Source of the DNA: Chondromyces crocatus | Lineage (GTDB): Bacteria; Myxococcota_A; Polyangia; Polyangiales; Polyangiaceae | DNA: 64,000 nucleotides | Direction: 5' to 3' | Assembly (NCBI RefSeq): GCF_001189295.1 | Contig: NZ_CP012159.1 | Span: 2,246,001 to 2,310,000, forward strand | Part shown: positions 25,063 to 34,573 of the stretch, in pieces | Numbering within the stretch: the first letter of the stretch is position 1 | How the letters are laid out: every line of letters starts with the position of its first letter | Position numbers and translations under genes: made by a program | Notes under the pieces: generated by a model | The model's input: only the letters and a program-made list of their open reading frames with translations | Told to the model about the DNA's origin: nothing | Databases searched by the model: none

Positions 25063-25719
25063 ATGCCGACGAGGAAATTCTCGCTGAAGTCCGGTGAAGC
25101 CAAGCGGGTGGAGGTCTCCTGGAAGGGGATCTGGAAGGACATCCGCGTGCGCTTCGATGGCCAGGAGATCGGCGGGTTCGAGAGCAAGAGCGCGCTCGAC
25201 GAGGGCCGGGAGTTCCAGCTCCCCGACGGACTGGGGCATTTGCGGGTGCAGCTCGTCCGGAGCATGGGGAGCGTGGAGCTGCAGGTCCTTCGCAACGGGA
25301 GTCCGCTGCCCGGGTCGGACTCCGATCCGAACACGAAGCTCAAGACCGCGTGGGGCGTCATCCTGTTCGTGGGTGGGATGAGCATGCTGGCGGGGCTGGT
25401 CTCGACCATCGGTCAGGTCGAGGCGATGCAGCGGCTCGGGCTCGGGATCGAGACCGTGGTCCTGGGCGTCCTGTTCCTGGGTCTCGGTCTGTGGGTGCGG
25501 GCGCGCCGGTCGAAGATCGCGCTCGGGATTGCGTTTGCCTTGCTCGCGCTGGATGGCGTGTTCTCGATCGTGACGTCGCTCGAAACGGGGGGTGGGGTCG
25601 GGGGTGGGATCGTCCTCCGGCTGTTCATCCTTCTGGGGATCTTCAAGGGGTTCTCCGCGATCTCGCAGCTCGAGGCCGAAGGTGGAGAGCGCGAGGGGGT
25701 CGCGGCACTGTCCGATTGA
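25063..25719 (+). CDS. Membrane protein with N-terminal soluble domain and four helices
   Basis: The first ~75 residues look like a small beta-rich soluble domain (SGEAKRVEVSWKGIWKDIRV, FDGQEIGGFESKSALDEGRE). Four hydrophobic helices follow (AWGVILFVGGMSMLAGL; IETVVLGVLFLGLGLWV; IALGIAFALLALDGVFSI; IVLRLFILLGIFKGFSAI). No enzymatic motif is seen and the function is unknown. The start ATG 25063 follows GGAGGAG with about 5 bases between. It is 25 bp after the preceding membrane-protein gene and probably cotranscribed with it. Confidence 0.75.
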   Translation: MPTRKFSLKSGEAKRVEVSWKGIWKDIRVRFDGQEIGGFESKSALDEGREFQLPDGLGHLRVQLVRSMGSVELQVLRNGSPLPGSDSDPNTKLKTAWGVILFVGGMSMLAGLVSTIGQVEAMQRLGLGIETVVLGVLFLGLGLWVRARRSKIALGIAFALLALDGVFSIVTSLETGGGVGGGIVLRLFILLGIFKGFSAISQLEAEGGEREGVAALSD

Positions 25720-25749
25720 CGAGGGCCGCGGCTTCGACGACGAGGGGGT

Positions 25750-26985
25750 GTGGTTCGGCGAGGTGGAGGAGGGACGAGGCTATCCCGTCGTGAGCTGCTG
25801 ACAGGGGCCGCGGCTGCCGCGGCTTCGCTGCCGTTGCTCGGGGGGTGCGGGGCCACGCCTCGGATCGCGCCGGCTGCGCCGTTCGCGGGTCGGCGTCGTC
25901 TGCGGGAGCTGGGGATCGTCATCGGTGAGCTGCCGACGGGGCGCTGGAACGCCATCACCGATGTGCCGGGGGTCCGCGTGGGGCACGTGACGCGCATCGA
26001 GGGGGCTGGGCCGCTCGTTCCAGGAAAAGGCCCGATCCGGACGGGGGTGACGGCCATCCTGCCCACCGAGGATGTGGTCCGAGAGCCCGTCGCTGCGGCT
26101 CGGTTCACGCTGAACGGCAATGGCGAGCTGACGGGTCTCGGGGTCGTCGACCGGAGCGGCACGCTGGAGGTGCCCATTCTCCTGACGGACACCTCGAACG
26201 TCGGCCGCGTGATGAACGGGGCCCTCTCGTGGCTGCTCGAGACCTACCCGGAGATCGGGGACAGCGTGCCCGTGCCGACGCCTGTGGTGGGAGAGACGTG
26301 GGCGGCGTTCCTGCATGACGCGGAGGGGCGCCATCTGTCGGACGAGCATGTGATGGCCGCGCTCCGTGGTGCGGCCAGCGGTCCGGTGCCGGAGGGGGCG
26401 GTCGGGGGCGGGACCGGGATGATGGCGTACGGCTTCAAGGGCGGGATCGGCACGGCCTCGCGGCGTCTCTCGGAGGAGGAAGGCGGCTACACGATCGGCG
26501 TCCTGGTCCAGGCCAACCACGGGCGCCGCGGGCAGCTGCGTGTGCAGGGGGTGCCCGTGGGGCAGGAGATCCGTGATCTGCCTCCCCACGAGGGGCGCAA
26601 GTCGAAGTCGATCCTCATCGTGGGGGCGACGGATGCGCCGATGCTCCCCGTTCAGCTCGGGCGACTCTGCAAGCGCATGGCGCTGGGGCTGGGGCGCACG
26701 GGCGCGGTCTCCATGCATGGCTCGGGCGACCTGTTGCTCTTCTTCTCGAATGGCATGAAGGGGCGACGGGAGGCGGCGACGAGCGCGGTGCAGGTCTGGA
26801 ACGATGAGCAGTTCGATCGATGCATCCAGGCTTCCGTGGAGGCGACGGAGGAGGCCGTGCTCAATGCGCTCTGCATGGCGGAAACGATGACCGGCGTGGA
26901 TGGGAACACGGCGCATGCTCTGCCGCTCGAGAGGCTGCCGGCCCTCTTCGACGCGCACGGGCGAGCGCTCGACGCGACGCGATGA
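25750..26985 (+). CDS. P1-family peptidase (DmpA/BapA type), Tat lipoprotein
   Basis: A GTG start is followed by LSRRELLTGAAAAAASLPLLGGC, a twin-arginine signal combined with a lipobox. The enzyme belongs to the self-cleaving N-terminal nucleophile hydrolases related to DmpA and beta-aminopeptidases. Typical motifs are ITDVPGVRVGHV, RTGVTAILP, GAVGGGTGMMAYGFKGGIGT and SILIVGATDAPMLPVQLGRL. The expected cleavage site is before Ser287 of SILIVGATDAP, whose Ser would become the nucleophile. It probably acts in the envelope on small D-, beta- or other unusual peptides. The stop overlaps the start of a paralogue by four bases. Confidence 0.88.
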   Translation: MVRRGGGGTRLSRRELLTGAAAAAASLPLLGGCGATPRIAPAAPFAGRRRLRELGIVIGELPTGRWNAITDVPGVRVGHVTRIEGAGPLVPGKGPIRTGVTAILPTEDVVREPVAAARFTLNGNGELTGLGVVDRSGTLEVPILLTDTSNVGRVMNGALSWLLETYPEIGDSVPVPTPVVGETWAAFLHDAEGRHLSDEHVMAALRGAASGPVPEGAVGGGTGMMAYGFKGGIGTASRRLSEEEGGYTIGVLVQANHGRRGQLRVQGVPVGQEIRDLPPHEGRKSKSILIVGATDAPMLPVQLGRLCKRMALGLGRTGAVSMHGSGDLLLFFSNGMKGRREAATSAVQVWNDEQFDRCIQASVEATEEAVLNALCMAETMTGVDGNTAHALPLERLPALFDAHGRALDATR

Positions 26986-28067
26986 CGGAGCGGACACGGA
27001 TGGAGCGCAGGAGCGAAGGGTCGATCACCGATGTGGCCGGTGTCCTGGTGGGTCACGTGACGCTGGACGAGGGCGACGTGCAGACCGGCGTGACGGCGAT
27101 CCTGCCGTATCCCTCCTCGGTGCGGCATCGGAAGCTGTTCGTCGGCGACGCGGCGACGGGGGAGGGGATCAGTCAGACCGGGATCCAGGTGGGCGAGGAC
27201 TTCGGGGTGCTCTCTTCGCCGATCGTGCTCTGCAACGCGACGACGGTGGGGATCGCGTATGACGCGCTGATCAGCCGTGGGCACCAGCGCGACACCGAGC
27301 TGCCGGTGGACGATGCGTGGCCTCCGGTGGTGATCGGGCTGGATGACGGCTACCTGAATGATCAGCGGAAGCGTCGGATCGCGCATGATGATGTGTTGCG
27401 CGCCGTGGAGCAGGCGACGGATCAGGCGGTGCCCTGGGGGAGCGTGGGCATCGGCCGGGGGCTGTGCGCGCTGGGGGGGAAGGGCGGTGTGGGAGGGGCG
27501 TCGCGGCGGGTCGAGGTGCCGGGAGGGGGGCTCACGGTGGGAGGGCTCTGTGCCGCGAACGGGGGGCGTCTCCAGGAGAGCCCAGGGGAGGCGGGGGCCG
27601 AGGGGGCGGCTCGCGGAGGAGCTGGCCAAGGAGGAGCTGACACTGCTGCGCGCTCGCTCACACCAGGGTTCGTGCTGGTGATGGCCACGGATGCGCCGCT
27701 GCTCCCCGAGCAGCTTCGCCTGGTGGCCGAGGCCGCCTTGCAGGCGCTGGCCAGGGTGGTGCCTGCGAGCGGTCTGGAGTCGCGACGCGTCCTGGCGTTC
27801 TCGACGGCGAATGCGATCGACGGGTCGCTACGGAAGGGTTCTCCCTCGGTCTACCCGGCCAGGAGGCTGGGCGATGAGGCGCTCGGGCGACTCCTCGGTG
27901 CGACCGGTGATGTCGCCAGGCAAGCCCTCGGTCGTGCCCTCGTCGAGGCGACGGCCGTGACGGGGAGGCGAGGTCGAACGTTGGCTCCGCTGGACGCGAA
28001 GATCCTCACCGGGCTGGTGGGTGGGACCGTGCCCGGGGGGCTCACGCCGCGGCCGCTGGTGGAGTAG
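26982..28067 (+). CDS. P1-family peptidase paralogue, apparently lacking the nucleophile
   Basis: It shares the family layout (SITDVAGVLVGHV, QTGVTAILP, IGRGLCALGGKGGVGGASRR, VLVMATDAPLLPEQL) but has no signal peptide. The position of the nucleophile Ser in the upstream paralogue is Gly229 here (GFVLVMATDAP versus SILIVGATDAP). The segment just before it is replaced by a Gly/Ala/Glu-rich low-complexity stretch. Self-processing and hydrolysis therefore look unlikely. The start ATG 26982 overlaps the upstream stop, so the genes are translationally coupled; the frame is open farther upstream but inside the neighbour. Confidence 0.85.
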   Translation: MTERTRMERRSEGSITDVAGVLVGHVTLDEGDVQTGVTAILPYPSSVRHRKLFVGDAATGEGISQTGIQVGEDFGVLSSPIVLCNATTVGIAYDALISRGHQRDTELPVDDAWPPVVIGLDDGYLNDQRKRRIAHDDVLRAVEQATDQAVPWGSVGIGRGLCALGGKGGVGGASRRVEVPGGGLTVGGLCAANGGRLQESPGEAGAEGAARGGAGQGGADTAARSLTPGFVLVMATDAPLLPEQLRLVAEAALQALARVVPASGLESRRVLAFSTANAIDGSLRKGSPSVYPARRLGDEALGRLLGATGDVARQALGRALVEATAVTGRRGRTLAPLDAKILTGLVGGTVPGGLTPRPLVE

Positions 28068-28116
28068 AAGGCTTCTGCGCTGCTCCGGTGGCTTCGCCCC
28101 GCGGCGCAGGAGCTCC

Positions 28117-30291
28117 ATGAAGCAGGTCGTTCAAGAAGTCCGCAGCGGTCGGACCACCGTCCGTGAGATCCCGGCGCCCATCGCCGGTCCTGGGCAGGTC
28201 GTCGTCGGCACGGTGGCCTCGTTGCTCAGCGCCGGTACCGAGCGGTACGTGGTCGAGCTTGCGCGGAAGAGCTTGATCGGGAAGGCCCGACAGCGCCCCG
28301 ACCAGGTGCGTCGGGTGCTGGAGAAGGTGCGGCAGGAGGGGCTGATCACCACGTTCCACCAGGTGATGGCGAAGCTCGATGAGCCGATGGCCCTCGGGTA
28401 CTCCGCGGCCGGGGTGGTGCTCGAGCTGGGCCGGGGTGTGCAGGGGATGAAGCCAGGAGACCGGGTCGCGGTGGCCGGGCCTCACGCGGGGGTGATCGCG
28501 GCGGGCGTGAACCTGTGCGCCCGCATCCCGGACGAGGTGAGCTTCGAGCAAGCGGCGTACACCTCCGTGGGGGCGATCGCGCTGGAGGGCGTGCGCCTCG
28601 CGGGGCTGGGGCTCGGTGAGCGGGTGCTGGTGATCGGGCTGGGGCTGATCGGGCAGATCACCGTGTGCCTGCTCAAGGCGCAGGGGTGCCGGGTGATCGG
28701 CACGGACCTCGACCCCGAGAAGCTCGCGCTGGCGAAGACGCTGGGCGCTGACGAGGTGATCGCGGGGAACCCTTCGGCCGAGCAGGTGCGCGTGTTCTCT
28801 GGCGGTCACGGGGTGGACGCGGTGATCATCACGGCGGCCACCGCGAGCAACGCGCCGATCGAGCTCGCAGCGGCGGCGTCACGGGTCCGAGGCCGGATCG
28901 TGCTGGTGGGTGTGGTCGGGCTCGAGATTCCGCGTCAGCCCTTCTTCGAGAAGGAACTCACCTTCACGGTCTCCTCGTCGCTCGGGCCAGGGCGGTTCGA
29001 TGCTGCGTACTCGGACAAGGGGATCGACTACCCGGTGGGGCACGTGCGCTGGACGATGCAGCGCAACATGGAGGCGGTGCTGGACACCATCGCCCAGGGG
29101 AAGTTGCCCGTGGAGCAGCTGACCACGCACCGCTTCCCCATCGAGCGCGCCCCCGAGGCCTACGAACTCATCACGGGCGCGACGAAGGCTCCCTTCCTGG
29201 GCGTGATCCTGGAGCATCCGCCGGCGCCTGCGCGGCTGGTGCGGCGGGTGGAGCTTCGCGCGGCGCCCCCCGCATCGAGTGGTGAGGTGGGTCTGAGCCT
29301 GATCGGCGCAGGGAACTACGCTCGGCTCATCCTGATGCCGATGCTGGAGCGTCAGCGAGGGGTACGCTTCCGAGGCTTGTGTACGGCGAAGGGGTTGAGC
29401 GCCGAGCACAGCGGGCGGGTGAAGGGGTACGACTTCGCGGCGACCGAGGTCCAAGAGATCTGGGATGATCCCCACACCCACGCGGTCCTGATCGCCACGA
29501 GGCACGACCTGCATGCCGAGCTGGTCACCGCGGCGCTGAGGGCCGGCAAGCATGTCTTCGTGGAGAAGCCGCTCTGCATCCGGCTGGAAGAGCTGGAGGC
29601 GATCGCCCGCTGCGTGGACGAGCTGGGAGAGCGCTGCCCGGTGTTGATGGTGGGGTACAACCGGAGGTTCGCGCCGGCGACCGCGAGGCTCCGCGAGATC
29701 TTCGCCGGGGTGAGCCCGCTGAGCATCAGCTACCGCTTCTCGGTGCCGCCCATCCCCCCGGATCACTGGGTGCAGGACGAGGACGTCGGCGGCGGGAGGA
29801 TCGTCGGGGAGGCGACCCATGCGATCGATACCTGCGTCGCGATCACGGGCAGCACGCCGGCGAGGGTGTACGCAGAGTCGGTCGGCAAGGTCGGCGGGAT
29901 CGAGACCACCGACGATCGGGTGTTCATCACCCTGCGCCACCACGATGGCAGCGTCTCGTCGGTGTCGTACCAGAGCGGTGGTGATCGCGCCCTTCCGCCG
30001 GAGCGGATCGAGATCTTCGGCGGCGGGAAGGTGGCGATCCTCGATGGGTGGGACGCGCTGGAGATCTGGTCGAAGGGCGAGGTGCAGCGAGAGCGCATGG
30101 GCAAGGACAAGGGACAGAAAGACGAGCTGGATGCTTTCTTTCGAGCGTGCCGTGGTGGCACGCCACCCATCCCCTGGGACCATGTGGTGGGCGTAACGGA
30201 GGCTTCCTTGCTCGCGGTGCGGAGCTTGCGAGAGGGCGTTCCCGAGGTCTGCAGTGCGCCCGGGGAACTCCCTGCGGTCGCGCCTCCGTGA
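28117..30291 (+). CDS. Two-domain oxidoreductase: zinc-type alcohol dehydrogenase fused to Gfo/Idh/MocA
   Basis: Residues ~1-365 form a medium-chain dehydrogenase (ALGYSAAGVVLELG, GDRVAVAG, and Rossmann motif GLGLIGQITVCLLKAQG). Residues ~385-720 form a Gfo/Idh/MocA oxidoreductase (SLIGAGNYARLILMPML, VFVEKPLCI with the family EKP motif, GYNRRFAP). This bidomain type is recurrent in polysaccharide clusters and probably oxidises or reduces a nucleotide sugar. ATG 28117 is preceded by AGGAG; the frame is open to 28021 but overlaps the preceding gene. It begins a four-gene operon and ends 7 bp before the next start. Confidence 0.88.
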   Translation: MKQVVQEVRSGRTTVREIPAPIAGPGQVVVGTVASLLSAGTERYVVELARKSLIGKARQRPDQVRRVLEKVRQEGLITTFHQVMAKLDEPMALGYSAAGVVLELGRGVQGMKPGDRVAVAGPHAGVIAAGVNLCARIPDEVSFEQAAYTSVGAIALEGVRLAGLGLGERVLVIGLGLIGQITVCLLKAQGCRVIGTDLDPEKLALAKTLGADEVIAGNPSAEQVRVFSGGHGVDAVIITAATASNAPIELAAAASRVRGRIVLVGVVGLEIPRQPFFEKELTFTVSSSLGPGRFDAAYSDKGIDYPVGHVRWTMQRNMEAVLDTIAQGKLPVEQLTTHRFPIERAPEAYELITGATKAPFLGVILEHPPAPARLVRRVELRAAPPASSGEVGLSLIGAGNYARLILMPMLERQRGVRFRGLCTAKGLSAEHSGRVKGYDFAATEVQEIWDDPHTHAVLIATRHDLHAELVTAALRAGKHVFVEKPLCIRLEELEAIARCVDELGERCPVLMVGYNRRFAPATARLREIFAGVSPLSISYRFSVPPIPPDHWVQDEDVGGGRIVGEATHAIDTCVAITGSTPARVYAESVGKVGGIETTDDRVFITLRHHDGSVSSVSYQSGGDRALPPERIEIFGGGKVAILDGWDALEIWSKGEVQRERMGKDKGQKDELDAFFRACRGGTPPIPWDHVVGVTEASLLAVRSLREGVPEVCSAPGELPAVAPP

Positions 30292-30298
30292 GGGCAGC

Positions 30299-33200
30299 AT
30301 GTGCGGGATCACGGGTATCTTCCATTACGGCGCCCAGGACAGGCACGTCGATCGTCGGCTTCTGGAGCGGATGACGAGACGGATCGCTCACCGGGGACCG
30401 GACGGTGAAGCGATTCATATCGATGGGCCCCTGGGGCTCGGGCATCGCCGGCTGGCGATCGTCGATCTCTCTCCCACGGGCGCCCAGCCGATGGCGAGCG
30501 AGGACGGTACGCTGTGGATCACCTACAACGGCGAGTTTTACGATCACACGCGGTTCCGCACCGCGCTCGCCGCGCGCAGGCCGTTCAGGGGGAGCAGCGA
30601 TACGGAGACCCTCTTGCGCCTCTTCGCGGAGCAGGGGGCGGCATGCTTCGGACAGATCGCGGCCATCTTCGGGCTGGCCATCTGGGATGCGCGGCGGCGC
30701 GTGCTCACGCTCGCGCGTGATCCGCTCGGCGTGAAGCAGGTTTACTACCACGACGACGGCACACGAATCGTCTTCGCGAGCGAGATCAAGGCGCTCCTCG
30801 CCTGCCCCGGGGTGCCGCGGGCGCTCGACGAGGAAGGGCTGAACCAGTACCTGCATTTCCACACGCCCTTGTTCGAGCGCACGATGTTCCGCGGGATCCG
30901 GCAGCTTCGCCCGGGGGAGGTGCTCGAAGTCACGGCGCGGGGGATCTCGCGGCGAACCACCTTTCAGCTGGAGCATTTCGAGCACGAGGACCTCCCTCCC
31001 GAGCAGGTGGTGGCTTCCCTTCGTGAGAAGCTGTCCGAGGTGGTCGCGGATCAGCTGATGGCCGATGTACCCATCGGCGCGTTCTTCAGCGGGGGTATCG
31101 ATTCCAGCGCAGTCGCGGCGTTTGCGATACGAGCCGGCGTGCGTCCGCCCTGCTTCGGTGTGCATTTCGCAGGGCAAGGGGTGATCGACGAGCGCCCCTA
31201 TCAGGAAGCCGCGGCGCGTGCCCTGGGTCTGGAGCTGCATCTCTTGACGCTGACGGGGGAGAGCTTCCCGGAGGACCTGTCGCGCTGCCTCTACCACCAG
31301 GATCAGCCGGTCATCGGGCCGGCGATGCTGCCGATGTTCCACATCAACCAGCTGGCCGCGCGCCATGTGAAGGTGTGCCTGGGCGGGCAGGGGGGCGACG
31401 AGGTGTTCGGTGGCTATGCTCGCTATGCGCTGGCCGATCCGATGCGGGTGGTGCGCCGATGGGCCGGCGGGATGTTCGGCTCGGGTGGCGCGAAGGAGGG
31501 GAGAGCGTCGAGATCTTCGGGGGAGTCGCCTGCGCTCCAAGGGCGGTCGAGCGTCGGCAGCAACCTGCTGCGGCAGCTCGCCGATGGGCGCATTCTTCGG
31601 CGCCTCGCGCGGGTGGCCGTACACGCTGGCGACTGGCGTGCGCTGTACTTCGAGGCGTTTGCCAAGATCCCGGAGCGGACGTGGATAGGCCTGCTCGGTG
31701 GGCGCGAGCTGGTGTCTCGCGAGGCGTGCCGTGCGCTGTTCTTCGAGGAAGTGGAGCGCTCTCCGGCGCGCGAGCCACTCGACAAGGTGCTGCACTGGGA
31801 TGTGCGCACCTACCTTCCCGGCCTGTTCCACCAGGATGACCGGATGAGCATGGCCCATGGGCTGGAGTCGCGGGTCCCGCTCGCCGATCCACGGCTGGTG
31901 CGCCATGCGGCCCGGATTCATCCGGACCTGCGCATCCGGGAGGGGGCCACGAAATGGGTGCTTCGTCGCGCGGTGGCCGATGTGCTGCCGCCGAACATTC
32001 TGGGACGCCGGAAGGTCGGGTTCGACACGCCGGTGGAGGCCTGGATGCGAGGCAAGCATGCCGGGTTCGTGCGCGAGCTGTTGCTGGGAAGCCGGGCGCG
32101 TCAGCGGGGGCTCTGGAACCAGCGGGGGCTCGCTGCGCTGCTGGATGCGCCGGAGCAGGAGAACTGGATCGACGTGGTCTGGAAGGCCGTGGCGCTGGAG
32201 GCCTGGGCTCAGCTCTTCCTGGATTCGTCGGGCCGTGGTGACGACGATCTCGCGATGTCATGCCAGGGCCATGTTCGGGGTTCGCTCGACGTTGGACCTG
32301 ACGCCGTGCCCGCGGCAGCATCGCTCCCCGAAGCGGAGTACGAGGAGCAAGCCGTCCTTGCAGAGCAGCAAGAAGCGACCTTCACGGAGCCTCCTCCCCT
32401 GACAGAGCGTGTGGCGGAGCGAGCGCGTGATGCGATCCAGGAGGTGCGCGAGCTGGGCTCGGATGGGTTCGCCTTTCGGGTTCGCTGGGAGCTGGGGCTT
32501 CGCAGCGGCCTCGTCGCGCTGGAGGAGCGGAATCCCCCGCCTCCGCTCGGCCTCGTGCCGAACGTTGCCGAGCTGATTCGACCCGTTCCGTTTGCTCACG
32601 GCGAAGAGGTCGCCTCGGTGCTGCGCGAGCGCATCCCCAGAGAGCGATTGGCCCACCTCCGACGTGTGGCGCAGGAGGCGACGCGTGGACGAATTCTTTG
32701 CTTCAGCCGGTGGGTTGGCGATTACACGTCGAGTGAGGGTCGGATCGATTGGCAGAAGAATCCCCTCAATGGTCGACGCTGGGACGACGCCGTACACTGG
32801 TCGAAGGCCCTGGCGGACGAGGGGAGAGTCGGCGACGTCAAGCTGACCTGGGAGATCGCGCGATTTCCTCACGCCTATCATTTCGGACGCGCGGGGGCTT
32901 TCTTCCCGGATGACCGAGCCCACCTCGCCGCCTCTCTCGCTCTGCAGATTGAATCCTTTCTGAGCTGCAATCCGTACGGTCGCGGAATTCACTGGGCGTC
33001 GGGCCAGGAGATCGCTTTTCGATGCATGGCCTGGCTCTTCGGGCTCTCGACGCTCGGAGGGGACCCCTCGTTCGTCGCGATCACGCCAGCCCTCAGCCGC
33101 GCGCTGCACGAGGCCCTGGTGCATCTGGGACGCCACCTCGATTACGCGCGCCGCGCCGTCTACAACAATCATCTGATCTCGGAAGCCTTTGGGTTGTTGC

Positions 33201-34573
33201 TCCTCTCGTCGGTGCTGCCGAGCGCGCCGGAGTCACCGGCGCTGGGAGCGCTGGGAAGGAGCCTGCTCGATCAGCAGGCCGACGTGCAGGTCTACGAGGA
33301 CGGCGGTTACATTCAGCAATCGCATACGTATCACCGCGTCGCGATGCAGACCTTCCTCTGGGCATCGGCCCTCCTCCGTCGGCAAGGGCAGGAGCCGCCG
33401 CAGACGTGGATGCGCGCGATGGAGCGGTCGCTCGACTTTCTTCATGCCCAGCAAGCTCCCGCCGGATGGCTACCCAATTTCGGATCCAATGACGGCGCTT
33501 TGCCGGCACCGCTCTCCGTCTGCGATTACGCCGATTTTCGCCCCGTGCTCCAGGCATTGAGCGTCGTCACGCGCGGAGAGCGGCTGTACGCGCCAGGGCC
33601 CTGGGACGAGCCTGCCGCCTGGTTCGCTGGAACGCGCGCCTTGCTCGATGCGCCCCTCGTGCCCCGCACGCGCACGTCGGTCTCCTTCGCGGTGACTGGC
33701 TATCATGTGCTGCGCGGCGTCGAGGAGGGGAGCTTCTGCGTCCTCCGATGCGGGACGCTGCGCCATCGGTTCTCGCAGATCGACATGCTCAGCCTCGACG
33801 TCGGGTGGCGAGGTCAGAACGTGGTCGTGGATCCCGGCAGCTACCTGTACAACGGGCCATCGCGGTGGCACGAGCACTTCGTGGGGACGGCCGCTCACAG
33901 CACGGTGATGGTCGATGACCGGGATCAGATGCTGCTGTACCGCCGCTTCAAGAACCTCTATCCCGCGCAGGCCAGGCGGCTGACCTTTCTCGAGCAGCCG
34001 CGTCATGCGCTCGTCGCTGGAGAGCACGTCGGCGATGTCCGTCACACGGGCGGCTGCGTGCATCGTCGTTCCGTGCTGCAGGTGGAGAGCGACCTGTGGA
34101 TCGTGGTCGATCACGTCATGGGGGAGGGGATTCACAAGGCCCGGATCCACTGGCTGGGAGGGGACTATCCGTACGACCACGAGCCGGAGGCAGGGGTGCT
34201 GACGTTGAATACGCCGGCAGGGCCCTTCTGCATCGCGGTCTTCGACGGCGCCGGCAATCCTGGGGTGGGAGACGTGGCGTGCGGCCAGGAGGCGCCTCCG
34301 CGTGGGTGGCTCTCGAGGTATTACGCGGAGAAGGTGCCCGTCCCCTCCCTCACCGTCGTGCAACAGGGGGCAGCTCCGTTGACGTTCGTCAGCGTCCTCT
34401 CTGCCGGTCACGCCGAGCTGACGAATGCGGATGGGCAGATTCGTGTGGCCTGCCGTCCGCGGGGAATGAACGCACCCCCGCTCGACGTGTCATTCCGGGT
34501 CACGGAGGGGCGCATTCACGATGTGGTCCACGGCGCGGCGGCATCAGGGACAGGGGCGAGGAAGGTCTCATGA
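30299..34573 (+). CDS. Fusion of glutamine-dependent asparagine synthetase-like amidotransferase and heparinase II/III-like lyase
   Basis: One continuous frame of 1424 codons. Residues 1-~210 are a class II glutamine amidotransferase starting MCGITGIFHYG, with Cys2 as nucleophile. Residues ~225-640 are the ATP-dependent synthetase with PP-loop SGGIDSS from residue 264. A ~75-residue low-conservation linker follows. Residues ~715-1424 are a heparinase II/III-like domain with YNNHLISEAFG (Asn956, Asn957, His958), GGYIQQSHTYHR and FSQIDMLSLDV...VVVDPGSYLYNG. In exopolysaccharide loci these two enzymes are usually separate neighbours: one amidates a sugar acid, the other trims or processes the chain. 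No internal stop or RBS suggests two genes. The stop overlaps the next start. Confidence 0.88.
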   Translation: MCGITGIFHYGAQDRHVDRRLLERMTRRIAHRGPDGEAIHIDGPLGLGHRRLAIVDLSPTGAQPMASEDGTLWITYNGEFYDHTRFRTALAARRPFRGSSDTETLLRLFAEQGAACFGQIAAIFGLAIWDARRRVLTLARDPLGVKQVYYHDDGTRIVFASEIKALLACPGVPRALDEEGLNQYLHFHTPLFERTMFRGIRQLRPGEVLEVTARGISRRTTFQLEHFEHEDLPPEQVVASLREKLSEVVADQLMADVPIGAFFSGGIDSSAVAAFAIRAGVRPPCFGVHFAGQGVIDERPYQEAAARALGLELHLLTLTGESFPEDLSRCLYHQDQPVIGPAMLPMFHINQLAARHVKVCLGGQGGDEVFGGYARYALADPMRVVRRWAGGMFGSGGAKEGRASRSSGESPALQGRSSVGSNLLRQLADGRILRRLARVAVHAGDWRALYFEAFAKIPERTWIGLLGGRELVSREACRALFFEEVERSPAREPLDKVLHWDVRTYLPGLFHQDDRMSMAHGLESRVPLADPRLVRHAARIHPDLRIREGATKWVLRRAVADVLPPNILGRRKVGFDTPVEAWMRGKHAGFVRELLLGSRARQRGLWNQRGLAALLDAPEQENWIDVVWKAVALEAWAQLFLDSSGRGDDDLAMSCQGHVRGSLDVGPDAVPAAASLPEAEYEEQAVLAEQQEATFTEPPPLTERVAERARDAIQEVRELGSDGFAFRVRWELGLRSGLVALEERNPPPPLGLVPNVAELIRPVPFAHGEEVASVLRERIPRERLAHLRRVAQEATRGRILCFSRWVGDYTSSEGRIDWQKNPLNGRRWDDAVHWSKALADEGRVGDVKLTWEIARFPHAYHFGRAGAFFPDDRAHLAASLALQIESFLSCNPYGRGIHWASGQEIAFRCMAWLFGLSTLGGDPSFVAITPALSRALHEALVHLGRHLDYARRAVYNNHLISEAFGLLLLSSVLPSAPESPALGALGRSLLDQQADVQVYEDGGYIQQSHTYHRVAMQTFLWASALLRRQGQEPPQTWMRAMERSLDFLHAQQAPAGWLPNFGSNDGALPAPLSVCDYADFRPVLQALSVVTRGERLYAPGPWDEPAAWFAGTRALLDAPLVPRTRTSVSFAVTGYHVLRGVEEGSFCVLRCGTLRHRFSQIDMLSLDVGWRGQNVVVDPGSYLYNGPSRWHEHFVGTAAHSTVMVDDRDQMLLYRRFKNLYPAQARRLTFLEQPRHALVAGEHVGDVRHTGGCVHRRSVLQVESDLWIVVDHVMGEGIHKARIHWLGGDYPYDHEPEAGVLTLNTPAGPFCIAVFDGAGNPGVGDVACGQEAPPRGWLSRYYAEKVPVPSLTVVQQGAAPLTFVSVLSAGHAELTNADGQIRVACRPRGMNAPPLDVSFRVTEGRIHDVVHGAAASGTGARKVS

